Shown here: positions 1 through 10,847 of the stretch, piece after piece | Layout: every line of letters starts with the position of its first letter | Position numbering within the stretch: position 1 is the first letter of the stretch | Assembly: GCA_004335635.1 (NCBI GenBank) | Contig: QAXH01002455.1 | Location: 200 to 29,861 of the forward strand | Source of the DNA: Chloromonas sp. AAM2 | Taxonomy: Eukaryota > Chlorophyta > Chlorophyceae > Chlamydomonadales > Chlamydomonadaceae | DNA: 29,662 nt | Direction of reading: 5' to 3' | Made by a program: the position numbers and the translations under genes | The notes under the pieces: generated by a model | The model's input: only the letters and a program-made list of their open reading frames with translations | The model's database searches: none | What the model was told of the DNA's origin: nothing

Positions 1-80
1 TACTGACACACAATGGTTGCTGGCGGTAATACAGACCAATTCACACAAACTGTCCCAGAACTGGCAAACTTCTTTTTTTT
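1..80. mobile_element. Terminal part of a MITE-like element, cut by the window edge
   Basis: These bases closely match the right-hand end of the complete inverted-repeat element at 22463-22908. Both contain a CTGGCGGTA-CTACAGACC-type stretch, then CACAAACTGTCCCAGAACTG, then GGCAAACTT and a run of T, and both are followed by GC. Only one terminus lies inside the window, so length and target duplication cannot be judged. No coding sequence is visible. It ends 250 bp upstream of the first gene's start codon. Confidence 0.7.
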
Positions 81-329
81 GCAGGCGGCACGCACAAATA
101 TTTGAACTTGGATCTGTCCCGAACGTTCGCAAACTTCTCCTGGCATGAGTAATGCAGTTTGATAACTCCTGCTTTTGTTTTCAGCTGCGCTGCGCGCAAG
201 ATGCTGTGGCCGCAAGACGGAAACAGTCGCAAAAAGTGCTCAAACCTTGTCCATCCTGACTCGCTCCCGCCTGCGAGGACAAAAGTATGCGTGATACAAA
301 ATACGTTTGTTTAGTAGGAGCAAACCATC

Positions 330-3300
330 ATGGCGCCACCTGAGGAAAGAGGCTCTTGCCACTCCCCAGACAGCAGTGCGGCTTTCGCAGACGCTTGGGC
401 TGCAGTGGCAACTTTGCACAGCTTGTCAAGCGCGCTCCGGCAGTTGGCTCTGCGCGATAATGGCATGGACAAGGTAAGGGTTCTTTCCTCAGCCACTCCC
501 AAACCCTGTTCTCATGGGCGTCAGGATCGTCTGAATGCATAAGCCACTCAGTAGCAGACATACACCTTGCAGTTGACCCGGGAGTGATTCAAAGCTGTCA
601 CACTGAACCTGGGCGAGGGCACAGCATGCAGTGCAGCAGTGCATGCAGACACCCCCGGACCTTCTACAACGGCAACAAAGTGTTGGTCGGGCGTAGTCAT
701 GCACGTTGACCCTTGCCTAAGCATCAAATGCCAGAGGACAATGTTACGCCTGAAGCTGCAACTTTCTGACAGTATGTGCCACAGATAGCCCATACAACTG
801 CTTGCAGGCAGCTGAGACTGATAGCTCTGCCCTAGCACGTGAAGCTGTTGAAACAGAGCTTATGAAAGAGCGCAGTCTCCGCTGCAGCCTCCAGGCCCAG
901 CTTCAACAGGCACAGCTTCAACTGAGGTGAGGGCTTAGAGGCTGAGCAGAGCCATGTAATGGGAGGTATGTGTGGCACAAGAGTATGACTGACAACTGAA
1001 AACTAGAACAGTGCGATACCAGCACCTCTTGCATTGCGAGCTCTGGCAATTTGATGGCATGGTAGGTTAAGCACAGCGTTGCCTGATTGTCAGATGCCAT
1101 GCCCCTGAGTACGCGCCACATGATCATCCATGCTAAGCACGCCCTACCACACATGTCTAGCAAGAAAGAGAGAGAATTAGATGTCTTGACTGGCCTTCTG
1201 GAGGATCGTATGGCTGACAAGACCTCTTGAGCAGGGCGATGTTTACACTGCCGCAGACACGTGGTTACATGTTGCCTATTGCCTTCATATGCAGCCGTTC
1301 CTATGGGCAAGTAGTTGATGAGCTGGCCACCACTGCCCAGCGGCTGCATATGCAAGATCAGCACGTGGCGAGTCTGGAGCAGGAGGTGGCCAGCCTCAGA
1401 AGTGGGGGTGGAGCTGCTGAGCAGCTGAGCGTGCCTGTCACCCAAGCCACCATCATGCCAGGGCCAGAGGAGTCCAAGCCTCAGCCAACTACAGCTCCTC
1501 ATGCACTACCCAGCTGCGCAGACAGCTTGGATGCTCAGTTGAGCCTGAGGAAGTCACGTGCTGAGCAAGGCGTCAAACAGCCTGTGACTGTGGCACATGT
1601 GATGGGCATAGCGCTGGATGCGCTCAGCCCGGGGAGCGCTGCTAGCAGCCCTGATGCACACCCTGCCAACATACCACCCCACTCAGGTAAAACACAACAT
1701 AAAAGACATAGGCGACGTCCGGGCCAGGTGCCATACTATCTGACTGCTGCTTCCAGCTTTCTGCAGGTCAGCTCAGGCACCTGCTACTTACCTTAAACAG
1801 TACCAGACCAGCATTTCCTTGGGGTTAGCGCTGCTTTTTGATATCAAACTGCAATACCAAAAATGTTTCCCTGACAGCTGTAACTAAATGCCTGGGACTT
1901 AGCATTGCCAGTGTGCGCCTCTTTCAATCACATGGCCAGTGTCCTGCTGTGCAGGTCTCCTCGTGATCCATGGCACCGGGCCGGACCCGTCCCGCCCGCC
2001 CTCCGCCCCGCGTGCCGCCAGCGCCTCCCCGTCACAGTGGTCCCGCAGCCCCTCCGTACCCGAGGAGCAGTCGCCATCCAGCCATCCCCTGGCCCGCCAC
2101 ACATGGAACGGCACAGGCACCACCCGGCAACAGCCCGCACAACATCAACCAACTCAACTCCTCACCAGGCCGCAGTCAGATATGGCATCCCACAGCGCGC
2201 CAGACCTCCACCCTCCCGCACATCAACGTCACGCCTTTTTCCCACATCCGCCTACAGGCGAGGAAGCCAACGGGCCCTTTTCCAGCCCACGTGCCACACG
2301 TCGAGTCAATAAGGATGCCACGTGGCAGCATGGGGAGTCTCCTCCGCCTAACTGGCCCCCTTCTGCCTCCACCACGGCTTCCTCACAGACTGCCTCACCA
2401 GGTCACCACTTGGACTGGAGAGCAGAGCAGGGCATGCCACGGGAGCAGACTGTGACACGCCTGTTTGGTGCAGATGAGTTGCCCGATGGGAGCTCCCCAC
2501 ATGCAGATTACACACCAAGCACCTGGAGTGGAACCTCAAGGTGGGGCATGACTGTTTGTTGAATCGGATGCTCAGCTCGTGAGCTGATCGGTATGGCCGT
2601 GAGCGGCGGCAGTGCAAGTTTCCCTGGGTTGTGGTGCACGGCCAGGTGGTCGTGAAATTCAGATCATGGTAGTGCATTGTCAATCCAGCACTGTGACGGT
2701 CTGCAGCTGCCCAACTCCTGTCAATGTGCCTGTTTGCTGCGTTCGGTTGCAGGGAGGTGGAAGCTATCTCACCGGCAACCACGATGGCAAAACTCAAATT
2801 GATGTCTGGAAATCTGGCAGCAGCCGCAGGCAGGCTGCATGGCGATGCGTCCAATGGCACATCAGTGGGCCAGCCTCATGCTGGCCTGTGGCCAGGGGCG
2901 GGCGGGGTGGGAGGCAGTGTGCTCATGCCAGCACAGCAGCGCACACTCCTGCAGGGGCTGCGGAGAGAGGGCGGGGCAGTGCCTGCCACACAGACATCTT
3001 CAGCAGGCGCAGAAGGCTTCAATGCCCAGCAACCAGCTTCAGCAGGTGCAGAATATTCAAGGGAGCGTGAACAGGTGGTTGGTGGGGCTGCCGTCCGCAG
3101 CATGCCAGAGGCAACAGTGCCGCAAGTGGCGGCCATGCACGCGTATTTGCATGGGCAGCTACGATCAGATTTGCCCCCGACTTTCTGGCCCAGGATGGCA
3201 AGGGGTGGTGATCAGGAGGATGAGGAAGGGTCTGAGGAGGATGGAGGAAGCAGTGGCCGGGATAGCGAGTGGGAGACGGTTGCAGAGCACAGCAGGGGCA

Positions 3301-4475
3301 GCGGAGGTCTGGGAGGGTTCCATGGGGAAGCTGAGAGCGAGGAGGAAGATAAAGATGAGGTGGACAGTGGTCAAAGAGCCCAGCTGGCACACGCACACAG
3401 CTACCAGTCGGACACAGGGGTGTGGAATGCACTGGGCCGGGCTTCAGGAGCACACTTGCAGCAGCCATGGGCGCAGGTGGGGGCGGCACCAACAGGGCTC
3501 GGGGCGCGACTCAGGCCGCTGGGGGCGCAGCCAAGCGTGCAGTCACAAGCTCCTGCCCGTGGGGCAGATGTCAATCCTCTGCCTCAACGGGCAGATGCAC
3601 AACCTGCGCAAGAAAGAGGCCGCTTTGCTGCACCTATCCCACCGTTGCAGCAAGCGGCAGCAGCACGCCAGGCCGCTGCAGCTGGGGCACACCAGCAAGC
3701 ATCAGCTAACGCACGGAATACGGATATGTACGTGCATGCGGTGGGAGCTGGCACACACAGCCAGGGCGGTGCATGGACGCGTGCGCATAGCATTCCACAC
3801 GCAGATGCACACACCCAGCAGCAGCCCACGCGGCCGCAGCAGCCACCTGTGGAACAGGATACCTTTCCCACAGTTGCTGACCAAGGGCCGGTTAGACCTG
3901 CAGCTGGCACAGGGCCAGCCAAGCTGCTTCCCGTGCACCAGCCCTTGGCAGCAGCAGTAGAGCGACTGGTAAGGACCACAGGTGTAAGATCTGGACCGTT
4001 GCACACAAAACTGTCGTCACACGCTTCCACAAAACCCCCTTCGCCCGATGCGGCACCAGTCAAGCTGCCTCCGCTCAGCCAGGCGTCAGCTGTACCAAGC
4101 AGGCTTCCAGGTACCAGGGCCGGCCCAGCCCCTGCAAGCGCGCCCGCAGGCAGCGCCATCACCAAGGCAGCAGTTGATGTGCACAGCATTTTGACCCCTG
4201 GGAATGGCGGTTGGCCGCCTAACCGCCTGCCCTCAATGACGGGGTCTTTGGGCGCTGCCTCTGTTGCTGGTGCGTCACTCAGGCACGTGCCCCATGCGTC
4301 CCATGTATCCCTGTCGTCCTCAGGTGTGGCCCTCATGGGCTCGTCTCCTCCCGCCCCATCGGCCCCCTCACTGCCTTCTGATGAGCTGTTCAATGCGATC
4401 AAGAAACAGCTGGCCTGCTTGCAGTCGTCGTTTGTGCAGGCTAGCCTACAAAACAGCCACACCAGCAGCCTGTAG
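330..4475 (+). CDS. Unrecognised protein with N-terminal coiled coil and long disordered region (5 exons, 987 aa)
   Basis: I join exons 330-473, 808-926, 1295-1686, 1955-2540 and 2753-4475. Every junction is GT-AG, the phases agree, and the sum is 988 codons including TAG at 4473-4475. The first ATG has a good context (CATCATGGCG). Residues about 50-125 are rich in E, Q, L and A with heptad-like spacing (for example AREAVETELMKERSL and HVASLEQEVASLR), so a coiled coil is likely. The rest is low-complexity P/S/A/Q/G sequence with an acidic patch in exon 5 (EDEEGSEEDGG and ESEEEDKDEVD). A short amphipathic end, DELFNAIKKQLACLQSSF, precedes the stop and could be a second helix. There is no signal peptide or membrane span. 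I recognise no family; a scaffold or cytoskeletal role would be a guess. The exon model is more certain than any function. Confidence 0.65.
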
Positions 4476-4844
4476 AGATGGCCTCAAGGGAAGCAGGGGG
4501 CGTACAGCTCGCTGCTTCAAACAGAAAGAGATGATGTCATGAGGTATATGCTGTATGGATAAGATGAAGGCGTCGCAGCAACTGAAGCAGGAGGTGGTTT
4601 GAACAATCTGTAGCAAGTGCTACTTCACATACGTGTGATGTACCCAAGGGTTGCAAAACACAGTACTAGCGTAGTTAAATCACCACAGCACAGCTGTCAT
4701 GGCTCATGGTTTGATAGATGGTTTGCTCCTTCCTAGCAATAGCCGACGGGCTCAGCTGGCGTGAGTCTCATGACACGGTTGATGGATGTGCATGAGCAAT
4801 TGTACAGCGAGTTATTCAGCACCCAACCGTTCTGTGAAGCGTGG

Positions 4845-4989
4845 TGTAATCCGTAGTAGTGCAGTGTTGACATATGCAGTGTGGTAGAGGTGTGTCGCAA
4901 TCCCCTCCACATGCAGGTTGGATGGGCCGGAGCCCCTCCCCTCATGTGATAAGAGGTATTGATATTTTTTGAGGTATTCAAGGCTGTAA
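4845..4989 (+). terminator. Candidate TGTAA poly(A) signals of the coiled-coil gene
   Basis: TGTAA occurs at 4845-4849 and again at 4985-4989, about 370 and 510 nt after the stop codon at 4475. TGTAA is the characteristic chlorophyte polyadenylation signal. A five-base match is common by chance, so this is suggestive only. Confidence 0.3.
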
Positions 4990-5564
4990 GCCCAATGACT
5001 GGACGGCTTTCAGGGTGTGCCACCTGTTCATGATCCAGCTAAGGACTAATGACCGGTCACAAAGAAGTGATAGAAAATGAACAAGAGCTGGAAAGAGTAA
5101 AGCCCAGCTTTTCTTAGACTGGGGTCAATAAGGAGTCTCATGACCATGGCAGAAGAAAACCTGGGGTGGGCAGTGGGCAAGCACAAAGGTAGTTGGGGTG
5201 CCCAAGAGGTTGATGACACCAAGGGCGAGAGACGCGACGGGAGGTTGAGGCGGCTGTGACCTGGCTGTCTGCTCCGGACCTGTGGGCTTCTTCTCCGGTT
5301 TCCCAGGCAAGCCTTATGTATCACACAACTTGAAAATTTATGTACCTTGTCACGGCAAGTTCGCTGCCTTCGGTCAGCAAAGAATGCACGCGCATGGGCA
5401 TCCATGCAGTGAGGGATTGAAAAATGAAGAGAAGCTGGCCGGTTCAGTCTGCCTTCGGCCAGCCAATCACCCGGTGCTAGGAATGCGGGGGCCTGCTGCG
5501 GGCCCCGTAGTGCATTCTTTACATGCGGGTAGTCCCCTTTACATTTGTTTGAGTCATTTGCGTG

Positions 5565-5598
5565 GACATGCTTCCTGGTGTGCACTCTCTCATTGTAA
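5565..5598. repeat. Dispersed ~34-bp repeat, copy 1
   Basis: The block runs GACATGCTTCCTGGTGTGCA followed by a CTC-rich stretch and TTGTAA. It matches 12035-12069 with only a few differences. Both copies are intergenic and in the same orientation, and similarity stops abruptly on both sides. It may be a relic transposon end or a shared 3'-end segment; I do not recognise the family. Confidence 0.5.
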
Positions 5599-5764
5599 AT
5601 TCGCTATCATTATACACACATATACATATACTGTAAATACACTCTGAAGGTTAACCACTGTAACACTCGTAGAGTGACCTTAGGGTGACCTTGGACCTGG
5701 GAAGCCTCAAAATCCACGATGATCACAAAGACTTTTGATCGATAGATCACTACATGAGTGCAGA

Positions 5765-8373
5765 ATGGGAAACTGCTGCAGCACAGAGAGCGATGACAAT
5801 TCTCGGAAATACGCGAAGCAAGGGGAACCGCAGCAGGGTCAGACCTATGCATCGCCTTTCGCTGCTCCTAAAGTACAGCAAGTTCCTCTGAGCAATAGGG
5901 ACAAGCAGCAGCACAGGGAGGCCAATTGGAAAGCAACAGGAATTGTCGGGTTGCGAGATAGCAACCTCAAGGCGCTCCCTCCATCCATCGGCACAATTGG
6001 CGATGCCGCACGAGTGCTGGACGCGACAAACAATAGAATAGCAGAGTTGAGCAGCGCCTTGGGACAGCTCGTGAATCTGCAAAGGTAGGAACCTGCGTGG
6101 CAGTTGCACGCGCATGTGGATTTGCTTCACCAGTGCTTCAAATCGCTTGCAGTGTGTTGGTTGGAAGGCCAAATCAATGCAGGTTCCATGCTGCCAGCAG
6201 CTGAGCTGTGTAGCCCATGCCTTCAGCAGCTGAAAGCTGTTTCTCTAGGACGCAGCTAGTCCCTGTTCTGTATCTGAAGCCGACCTGTGATGTCATCAAC
6301 AGCAGCCCAGGGCTCTGCCACGCATGTATCCAGCAATGCCAGTCTTGCCTTACATGGTGGCTTGCCCGCAGGCTGGTGCTTGGAAATAATCAACTCACAG
6401 CACTGGCCCCAGGTAAACAGTGAAACAGGCCAAAACACTTAGCTGCCTGAACTTTCACATGCCATGTACAGCAGCAATTCAACCAGCATGCAGCAATCGT
6501 GTGCATCAGCGCATGCATCCAACTTGCCAAGCTGACACATAGGCCAGTTGCAGGCTGTCAGAAGGTGGTAGTTCACATTGATTTCACCTAGGCAACAGCA
6601 GAACAGACGGGCGTCCAGTCTCGCAAACATGCCATGAACCCTATGCTGCCTAAACGTCTGCAGCAACGTCTTCGCTTGCATGCAGCTTACATGCACAGCC
6701 CACATCCAACATGTCAAGCTGACACATGGCTCATGCATTGGCTGCCACTTGCCTGCCTGCAGAGGTGATTGCGTCACTGGTCAATCTGAAGTACATAGGG
6801 CTTGATCACAACCGACTTCAGCTGCTCCCTGAGGAGTTAGGCGGTTTGCCTAAGCTTGAGCAGCTCTCGGTGAACAACAACGCCCTCACAAGCTTGCCAA
6901 GCAGTCTGCACAACTGTGTCAAGCTCCGGCGCCTGGCCTGTAAGGGCAACCGGCTGACAGCATTGCCAAACAGCCTGCCTGAAGAACTGGAAGAAATTGA
7001 TGCATCCATCAACAAGTTGACGGTGAGTGCCAACTGAGCGAAGTATAATGGCATACGTTTTTGAGTTGCGCGAGTGCTCTGAGCGGTTCTTGAGCGTGTG
7101 ATGGCAGGGCCGGGTGACTCAGTCATGCAGGATTGAACATAGCCACTGGCAGAACTAATGTCTGTTGTGCTAGCACAGCTGCATGGGAATGCTCTGCTGA
7201 TGACGTACACATCTGCTGTGCCTGGCTGTCATGTTCTGATATACACTACTGTCAGGTTCAATGCACTTGTACTGCACATGAACGAAGCAGTGACTGTGTA
7301 CTGCACATGAACAAAGCAGTGACTGTGTACTGCACATGAACGAAGCAGTGACTGTGTACTGCACATGAACGAAGCAGTGACTGTGTACTGCACATGAACA
7401 AAGCAGTGACTGTGTACTGCACATGATGCGTGCAGTCAAGATGTTGCTTGCAGCTAAGGGTGTGCCTGTGACCGTTGCCCTATGCAGGCCATCCCCCAAG
7501 GCTTCAGCTCGCTAGTCAAGTGAGTCAACAAACAAGCCAGCAGGCACGGCAGGATGCTGAAGTTGTGTGTGGCACGCCGGCCTGCACAGCTCAGTGCCTC
7601 GTAGACATGCCTCACTCACTTGAATGTTGCATGGATGATGTTAAGACCAGAGACAACGGAGTGATCGTCAAGTTGTGGCACAGCACGGCAGAAGCAGTGC
7701 GGGCATCGGCTCACTCATTTCTTGGTTTTGAGATGTTGCTCTACGTGCCTTCCCTTCACAGGCTTACCACTCTGAACTTGGACTCAAACCAGATACCCAC
7801 TGTACCTCCTGACGTGCTCCTGCACTGTGTGGCGCTGCACACGCTATCGCTGCACAACAACCCCATCACAGCGGACGAGTTGCAAGCAAACCCAGCCTTT
7901 GAAACGTTTGAGCAGCGACGGCGGGCAAAGTACAGCAAAGTTATCGGTAAGCTGGGTGTGGCTTTGATCGCGTGTGATGTACCATATCAAGCCACTTGAT
8001 GATGGGTGTTTGTGGCATGGGGAGGGTTGTTTTCATGGCTTATCTTGGATTGAGTGCTCTGTACATAGACTGGTGATGCATCATGAAGCGCTAAAAAGCA
8101 AAACACCAGCGGGGTGGCTGGTTCACAGATCTGCTGGAAAGTACAGGGACAAGGAAAACTTGGACGCCTTAAGGTTTGGCTGTGCGGATTTTGCTCCTGT
8201 GCAATGCACACACACGTGGAGTCTGCTTGCTTCTCGACTCTGTTCCTCTCTTACACAACGGCACCAGTGATTTGAGGCGTTGAATTCAGTTGTTGCCCAC
8301 TGCATTGGCTGCAGGTGGTGGCGCAATGCTCGGGCCCAAGGGGTTGGATGAAGGAGTGGACCGTAAAGTCTGA
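5765..8373 (+). CDS. LRRC57-like leucine-rich-repeat protein, probably N-acylated (6 exons, 298 aa)
   Basis: Exons are 5765-6084, 6372-6412, 6763-7022, 7488-7519, 7762-7946 and 8315-8373. Splice phases agree and the total is 299 codons with TGA at 8371-8373. I chose the ATG at 5765 because it gives MGNCCSTES, an N-myristoylation motif with adjacent cysteines for palmitoylation; an upstream in-frame ATG at 5735 would hide it. After a polar linker come KATGIVGLRDSNLKALPPSI and a series of about eight LRRs of the LxxLxLxxNxLxxLP type (for example LVLGNNQLTAL, YIGLDHNRLQLLPEEL, LACKGNRLTALPNSL, LNLDSNQIPTVPPDVL). The C-terminal part (PITADELQANPAFETFEQR, then LGPKGLDEGVD) matches plant LRRC57-like proteins. 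It is probably a membrane-associated protein-interaction scaffold; the partner is unknown. Intron 3 carries a 29-bp minisatellite. Confidence 0.9.
7264..7426. repeat. 29-bp minisatellite in intron 3 of the LRR gene (~5.6 copies)
   Basis: The unit is ACTGTGTACTGCACATGAAC followed by GAAGCAGTG, with GAAC/AAAG variation between copies. Full copies start at about 7293, 7322, 7351 and 7380, with partial copies on each side. The array ends about 60 bp before exon 4. There are no unique spacers, so this is a tandem repeat and not a CRISPR array. Confidence 0.95.
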
Positions 8374-8485
8374 CGCTTGCAATGTTCTCGAGATACTCAT
8401 GCACTTTTTTTTATTGCATTTGACTGGGACTTGCGGCAGAGGAGTGCAGGCCATCAGCCTAACATGAACTTCACAGTCAGGCACA

Positions 8486-8490
8486 TGTAA
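8486..8490 (+). terminator. TGTAA poly(A) signal candidate of the LRR gene
   Basis: TGTAA lies 113 nt after the stop codon at 8373, a typical distance for a chlorophyte 3' UTR. The convergent ispF gene has its own candidate about 190 bp further right. Confidence 0.5.
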
Positions 8491-8679
8491 TCGCTGCGGT
8501 TGCTGATTGACAAGCCACATTCAAGAACAGGCAGGAGCAGCATGTCTTGCTGAAGTGGACCAATCTCTAAAACTGTTGCGTTTTCTATAAGGGCCTAGAC
8601 CTTAGCTCAGTCATGATGCCACAATCAATGGCACACTCTACTGAGACTTTTGACTGTCGCTGGAATCAGTGATTGCACC

Positions 8680-8684
8680 TTACA
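8680..8684 (-). terminator. TGTAA poly(A) signal candidate of ispF (minus strand)
   Basis: TTACA on the plus strand reads TGTAA on the minus strand, about 360 nt downstream of the ispF stop codon. The two convergent 3' ends would then be separated by under 200 bp. Confidence 0.4.
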
Positions 8685-9043
8685 ATGACCAGGCCATTAT
8701 TATTATTGGCGTCGCCACTGCCCCCGGTCCCTGCCTGAAGTGTCCATATGCCAAGGTGTGAACCTCATCATCCAACACATACATTGAAAAAATACCAACA
8801 TAACTGGACTGGCACACTTGAACTGCAGACTTGGGATAAAGACTTGCATCATGGAGCAGTCCGTTTTGCCAAAGAGCCGCAAAGGTCGATCGACGCGTGG
8901 ATAGCGTAATGGCATTTGGTCGGATAAAGGGACAGTCACTGTACTTGCCTTTGTTCGGCATTCCCCAATTGACAACTTGCTCATGTCTTACTCAAAAATC
9001 AAGTTGTATGTTGCAACAAACTACACCACTGCGTGTGTTATAG

Positions 9044-10847
9044 TCACTGCCTAATTAGCATCACCACAGCATGGCAACCAATGGAGCGCTCCTCGCCTAT
9101 ACTGTCAACCTTCTCGTGGGTCTTGGCCTTGACGTTGACAACCGAAGGGTCGGCCTTAAGCATCCGGCACAGGTTGGCACGGATGTTTTCCTGTCAAGAG
9201 ATGCAGAGCAGCAAATCAGCTGAGCTTTGCATACAAATCAGAAGCAAAAAGATTGTGACTGATTGACGCTTGAGCGTGCAGGGAAGCAAAGGTTCATGTA
9301 CGCAGCACATTGCTGGCAGCCTGCAAAACCTATGTGATTATTTCAAGGTTGTGAACGGTGAAAATGAAAGCTGGGCAACTACAATCCTCCCAGTCAGTTG
9401 CCTCTGTCAGCCCCATGCATCACACCTTGTGAGGTGATAGCTTGGGCTTCTGCGCAATGATGGTGCAGTCGATGTTGCCCAGCGCATACCCACGCTCCTC
9501 CATCAATCGAACCTGGGCACAAATGCACGAGAAACTTTGTGAGATGTTGAAGTGATGATGCGTTTGAGGCATCAACGCCTACTGCGTCAAAAGCCTATTA
9601 CAGCATGCGATCATGCTACTACTCCTGGTCCAAGCGCCAGACCATCAACACAAGTCGCATTCAACTACAACATGCTGGGGATGCCGGCTCAGTGACGCAA
9701 AGGGAAAGAGCCATGTCAGGCCACCAGCCCGCCTTACTTGCTACTGTCCGCTCGCATCAGGCTCTTCTCGCAACCTCATCCAACAACATTCAGAGCACCA
9801 TCATTACAGCAGCCTTGCCTCCCTGTAACCCTCCCCTGCCGCTCACCGCCTCGTTGAGAAAGATATCCGAGCGCGCGCCCCGCCACTTGGGGTCAGTGTC
9901 TGGGAACAGCTGCCCTGCATACACAACCACCAGGGAACAGCTGCCCTGCATACACAACCACCAGGGCCGCTAGGCATGGTCTGCCAACGACGTGAAATCC
10001 TTATCTGTAGGATGCGGAGGCCTGAACCTGGTCTCTCAGGAAACACCCAACAATGCCGGACGGATAATGCAGCCCACGGCCCATGACGCTTGCATGTGTG
10101 CAGTGGCCAGGCCTGCTTGTGTCGCGTCATGCATGTGTGCTGGCATCGCACTCACCAATATCTGGCAAGCATAGTGCCCCAAGGATGGCATCGGTGATGG
10201 TGTGCAGCAAGACATCACCTGCAGCCGCTCACACGTCAGAATATCGGGCCACACGTGGCAGCCTTGAAATGAGCTGGTACACAGAGGACCTGATGCTTGT
10301 GCGTTAAGGTGCGTGAGGAGAGACACGTATGTGGCATGTTGCTGCTGCCTCGCTGACATGTGATTGGGACGTCCAGCTGCGCTCTTTGAGTTGCTCACCG
10401 TCCGAATGCGCTTCACAGCCCTTGATGTGAGGGATCTCCACCCCACCAATGACGAGTTTGTATCCCTCAGCCAGGCGGTGTAGGTCAAAGCCATGACCAA
10501 CACGGTAGGGTAGGACAGGTGCGGACGTGGCCGCAGCCTGGGTGCTGACGCTCCTAAAGGGCGCCTGTCTGCAGCAGCAATTGGAAAAGTTGCATGGTTG
10601 GATTGCAGCTGCGACCATGCCCCAACTCCTACACCAAGCATTTAGCACCATTACCTGCAGATTGCTCTCCGGCATGCTGTAGGGCTTTTGCATGATGTGA
10701 AGGCCTGCGAAGAAGAGAAGGAATATAACTTGGTGTCCAGCTGGAGATGACTGGAGGAAGGTGCAGCCCATGTTGCCGCACCTCCGGCCGTGTGCCAATG
10801 CGAAGGCTTCGCAAACCCGACATGACCGCCATTCCTCCCATGTACAT
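9044..10847 (-). CDS. ispF: 2-C-methyl-D-erythritol 2,4-cyclodiphosphate synthase, plastid-targeted (7 exons, 216 aa)
   Basis: This enzyme of the plastid MEP pathway cyclises CDP-ME 2-phosphate to MEcPP with release of CMP. In minus-strand order the exons are 10847-10782, 10704-10655, 10568-10399, 10218-10156, 9914-9847, 9512-9426 and 9190-9044; phases agree and the sum is 217 codons with stop. Residues 1-55 are basic and rich in S/T/A/R, as in a chloroplast transit peptide. The mature part starts near [13 protein letters not shown]67 and H69 of GFDLH and H101 of [13 protein letters not shown] are the expected metal ligands. [26 protein letters not shown], and [12 protein letters not shown] with [10 protein letters not shown] complete the family pattern. 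The start could also be Met6 (10832), which has a better context. A 31-bp tandem duplication covers the acceptor of exon 5. Confidence 0.95.
9902..9963. repeat. Perfect 31-bp tandem duplication spanning the ispF exon 5 acceptor
   Basis: GGGAACAGCTGCCCTGCATA followed by CACAACCACCA occurs twice, at 9902-9932 and 9933-9963, without a mismatch. On the minus strand each copy contains TGTGTATGCAG followed by GGCAGCTG, so the 3' splice site and the first bases of the exon are doubled. Only the copy next to the exon body (start at 9914) keeps the reading frame. Confidence 0.95.

Larger units (their letters stand above)
4476..5764. other. Intergenic region: 3' UTR of the coiled-coil gene and 5' region of the LRR gene
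   Basis: I see no convincing gene here. TGTAA motifs at 4845-4849 and 4985-4989 are possible poly(A) signals for the upstream gene. A TA-rich stretch at about 5607-5640 (TATACACACATATACATATA) is the best candidate core-promoter region for the LRR gene that starts at 5765, but no defined TATA box can be proven. A roughly 34-bp block at 5565-5598 recurs at 12035-12069. The minus-strand open frame at 5046-5585 has no recognisable motif and is probably chance. Confidence 0.5.

Noticed and set aside
3584..4462. 292-codon minus-strand open frame
   Set aside because: It lies entirely antisense to exon 5 of the coiled-coil gene, is Ala/Gly/Cys-rich in the way expected of a shadow of GC-rich coding sequence, and has no recognisable motif.
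4476..5764. Open frames of 96-179 codons on the minus strand
   Set aside because: They overlap UTR and promoter sequence, show no motifs or consistent codon use, and have no plausible partner exons.
7264..7426. Regular 29-bp repeats resembling a CRISPR array
   Set aside because: Units are directly contiguous with no spacers, and the array lies inside an intron of a eukaryotic gene.
9500..9520. tRNA-like T-loop sequence (GGTTCGATT on the minus strand)
   Set aside because: It is the start of ispF exon 6 (VRLMEERGY), and no acceptor or anticodon stem can be folded around it.
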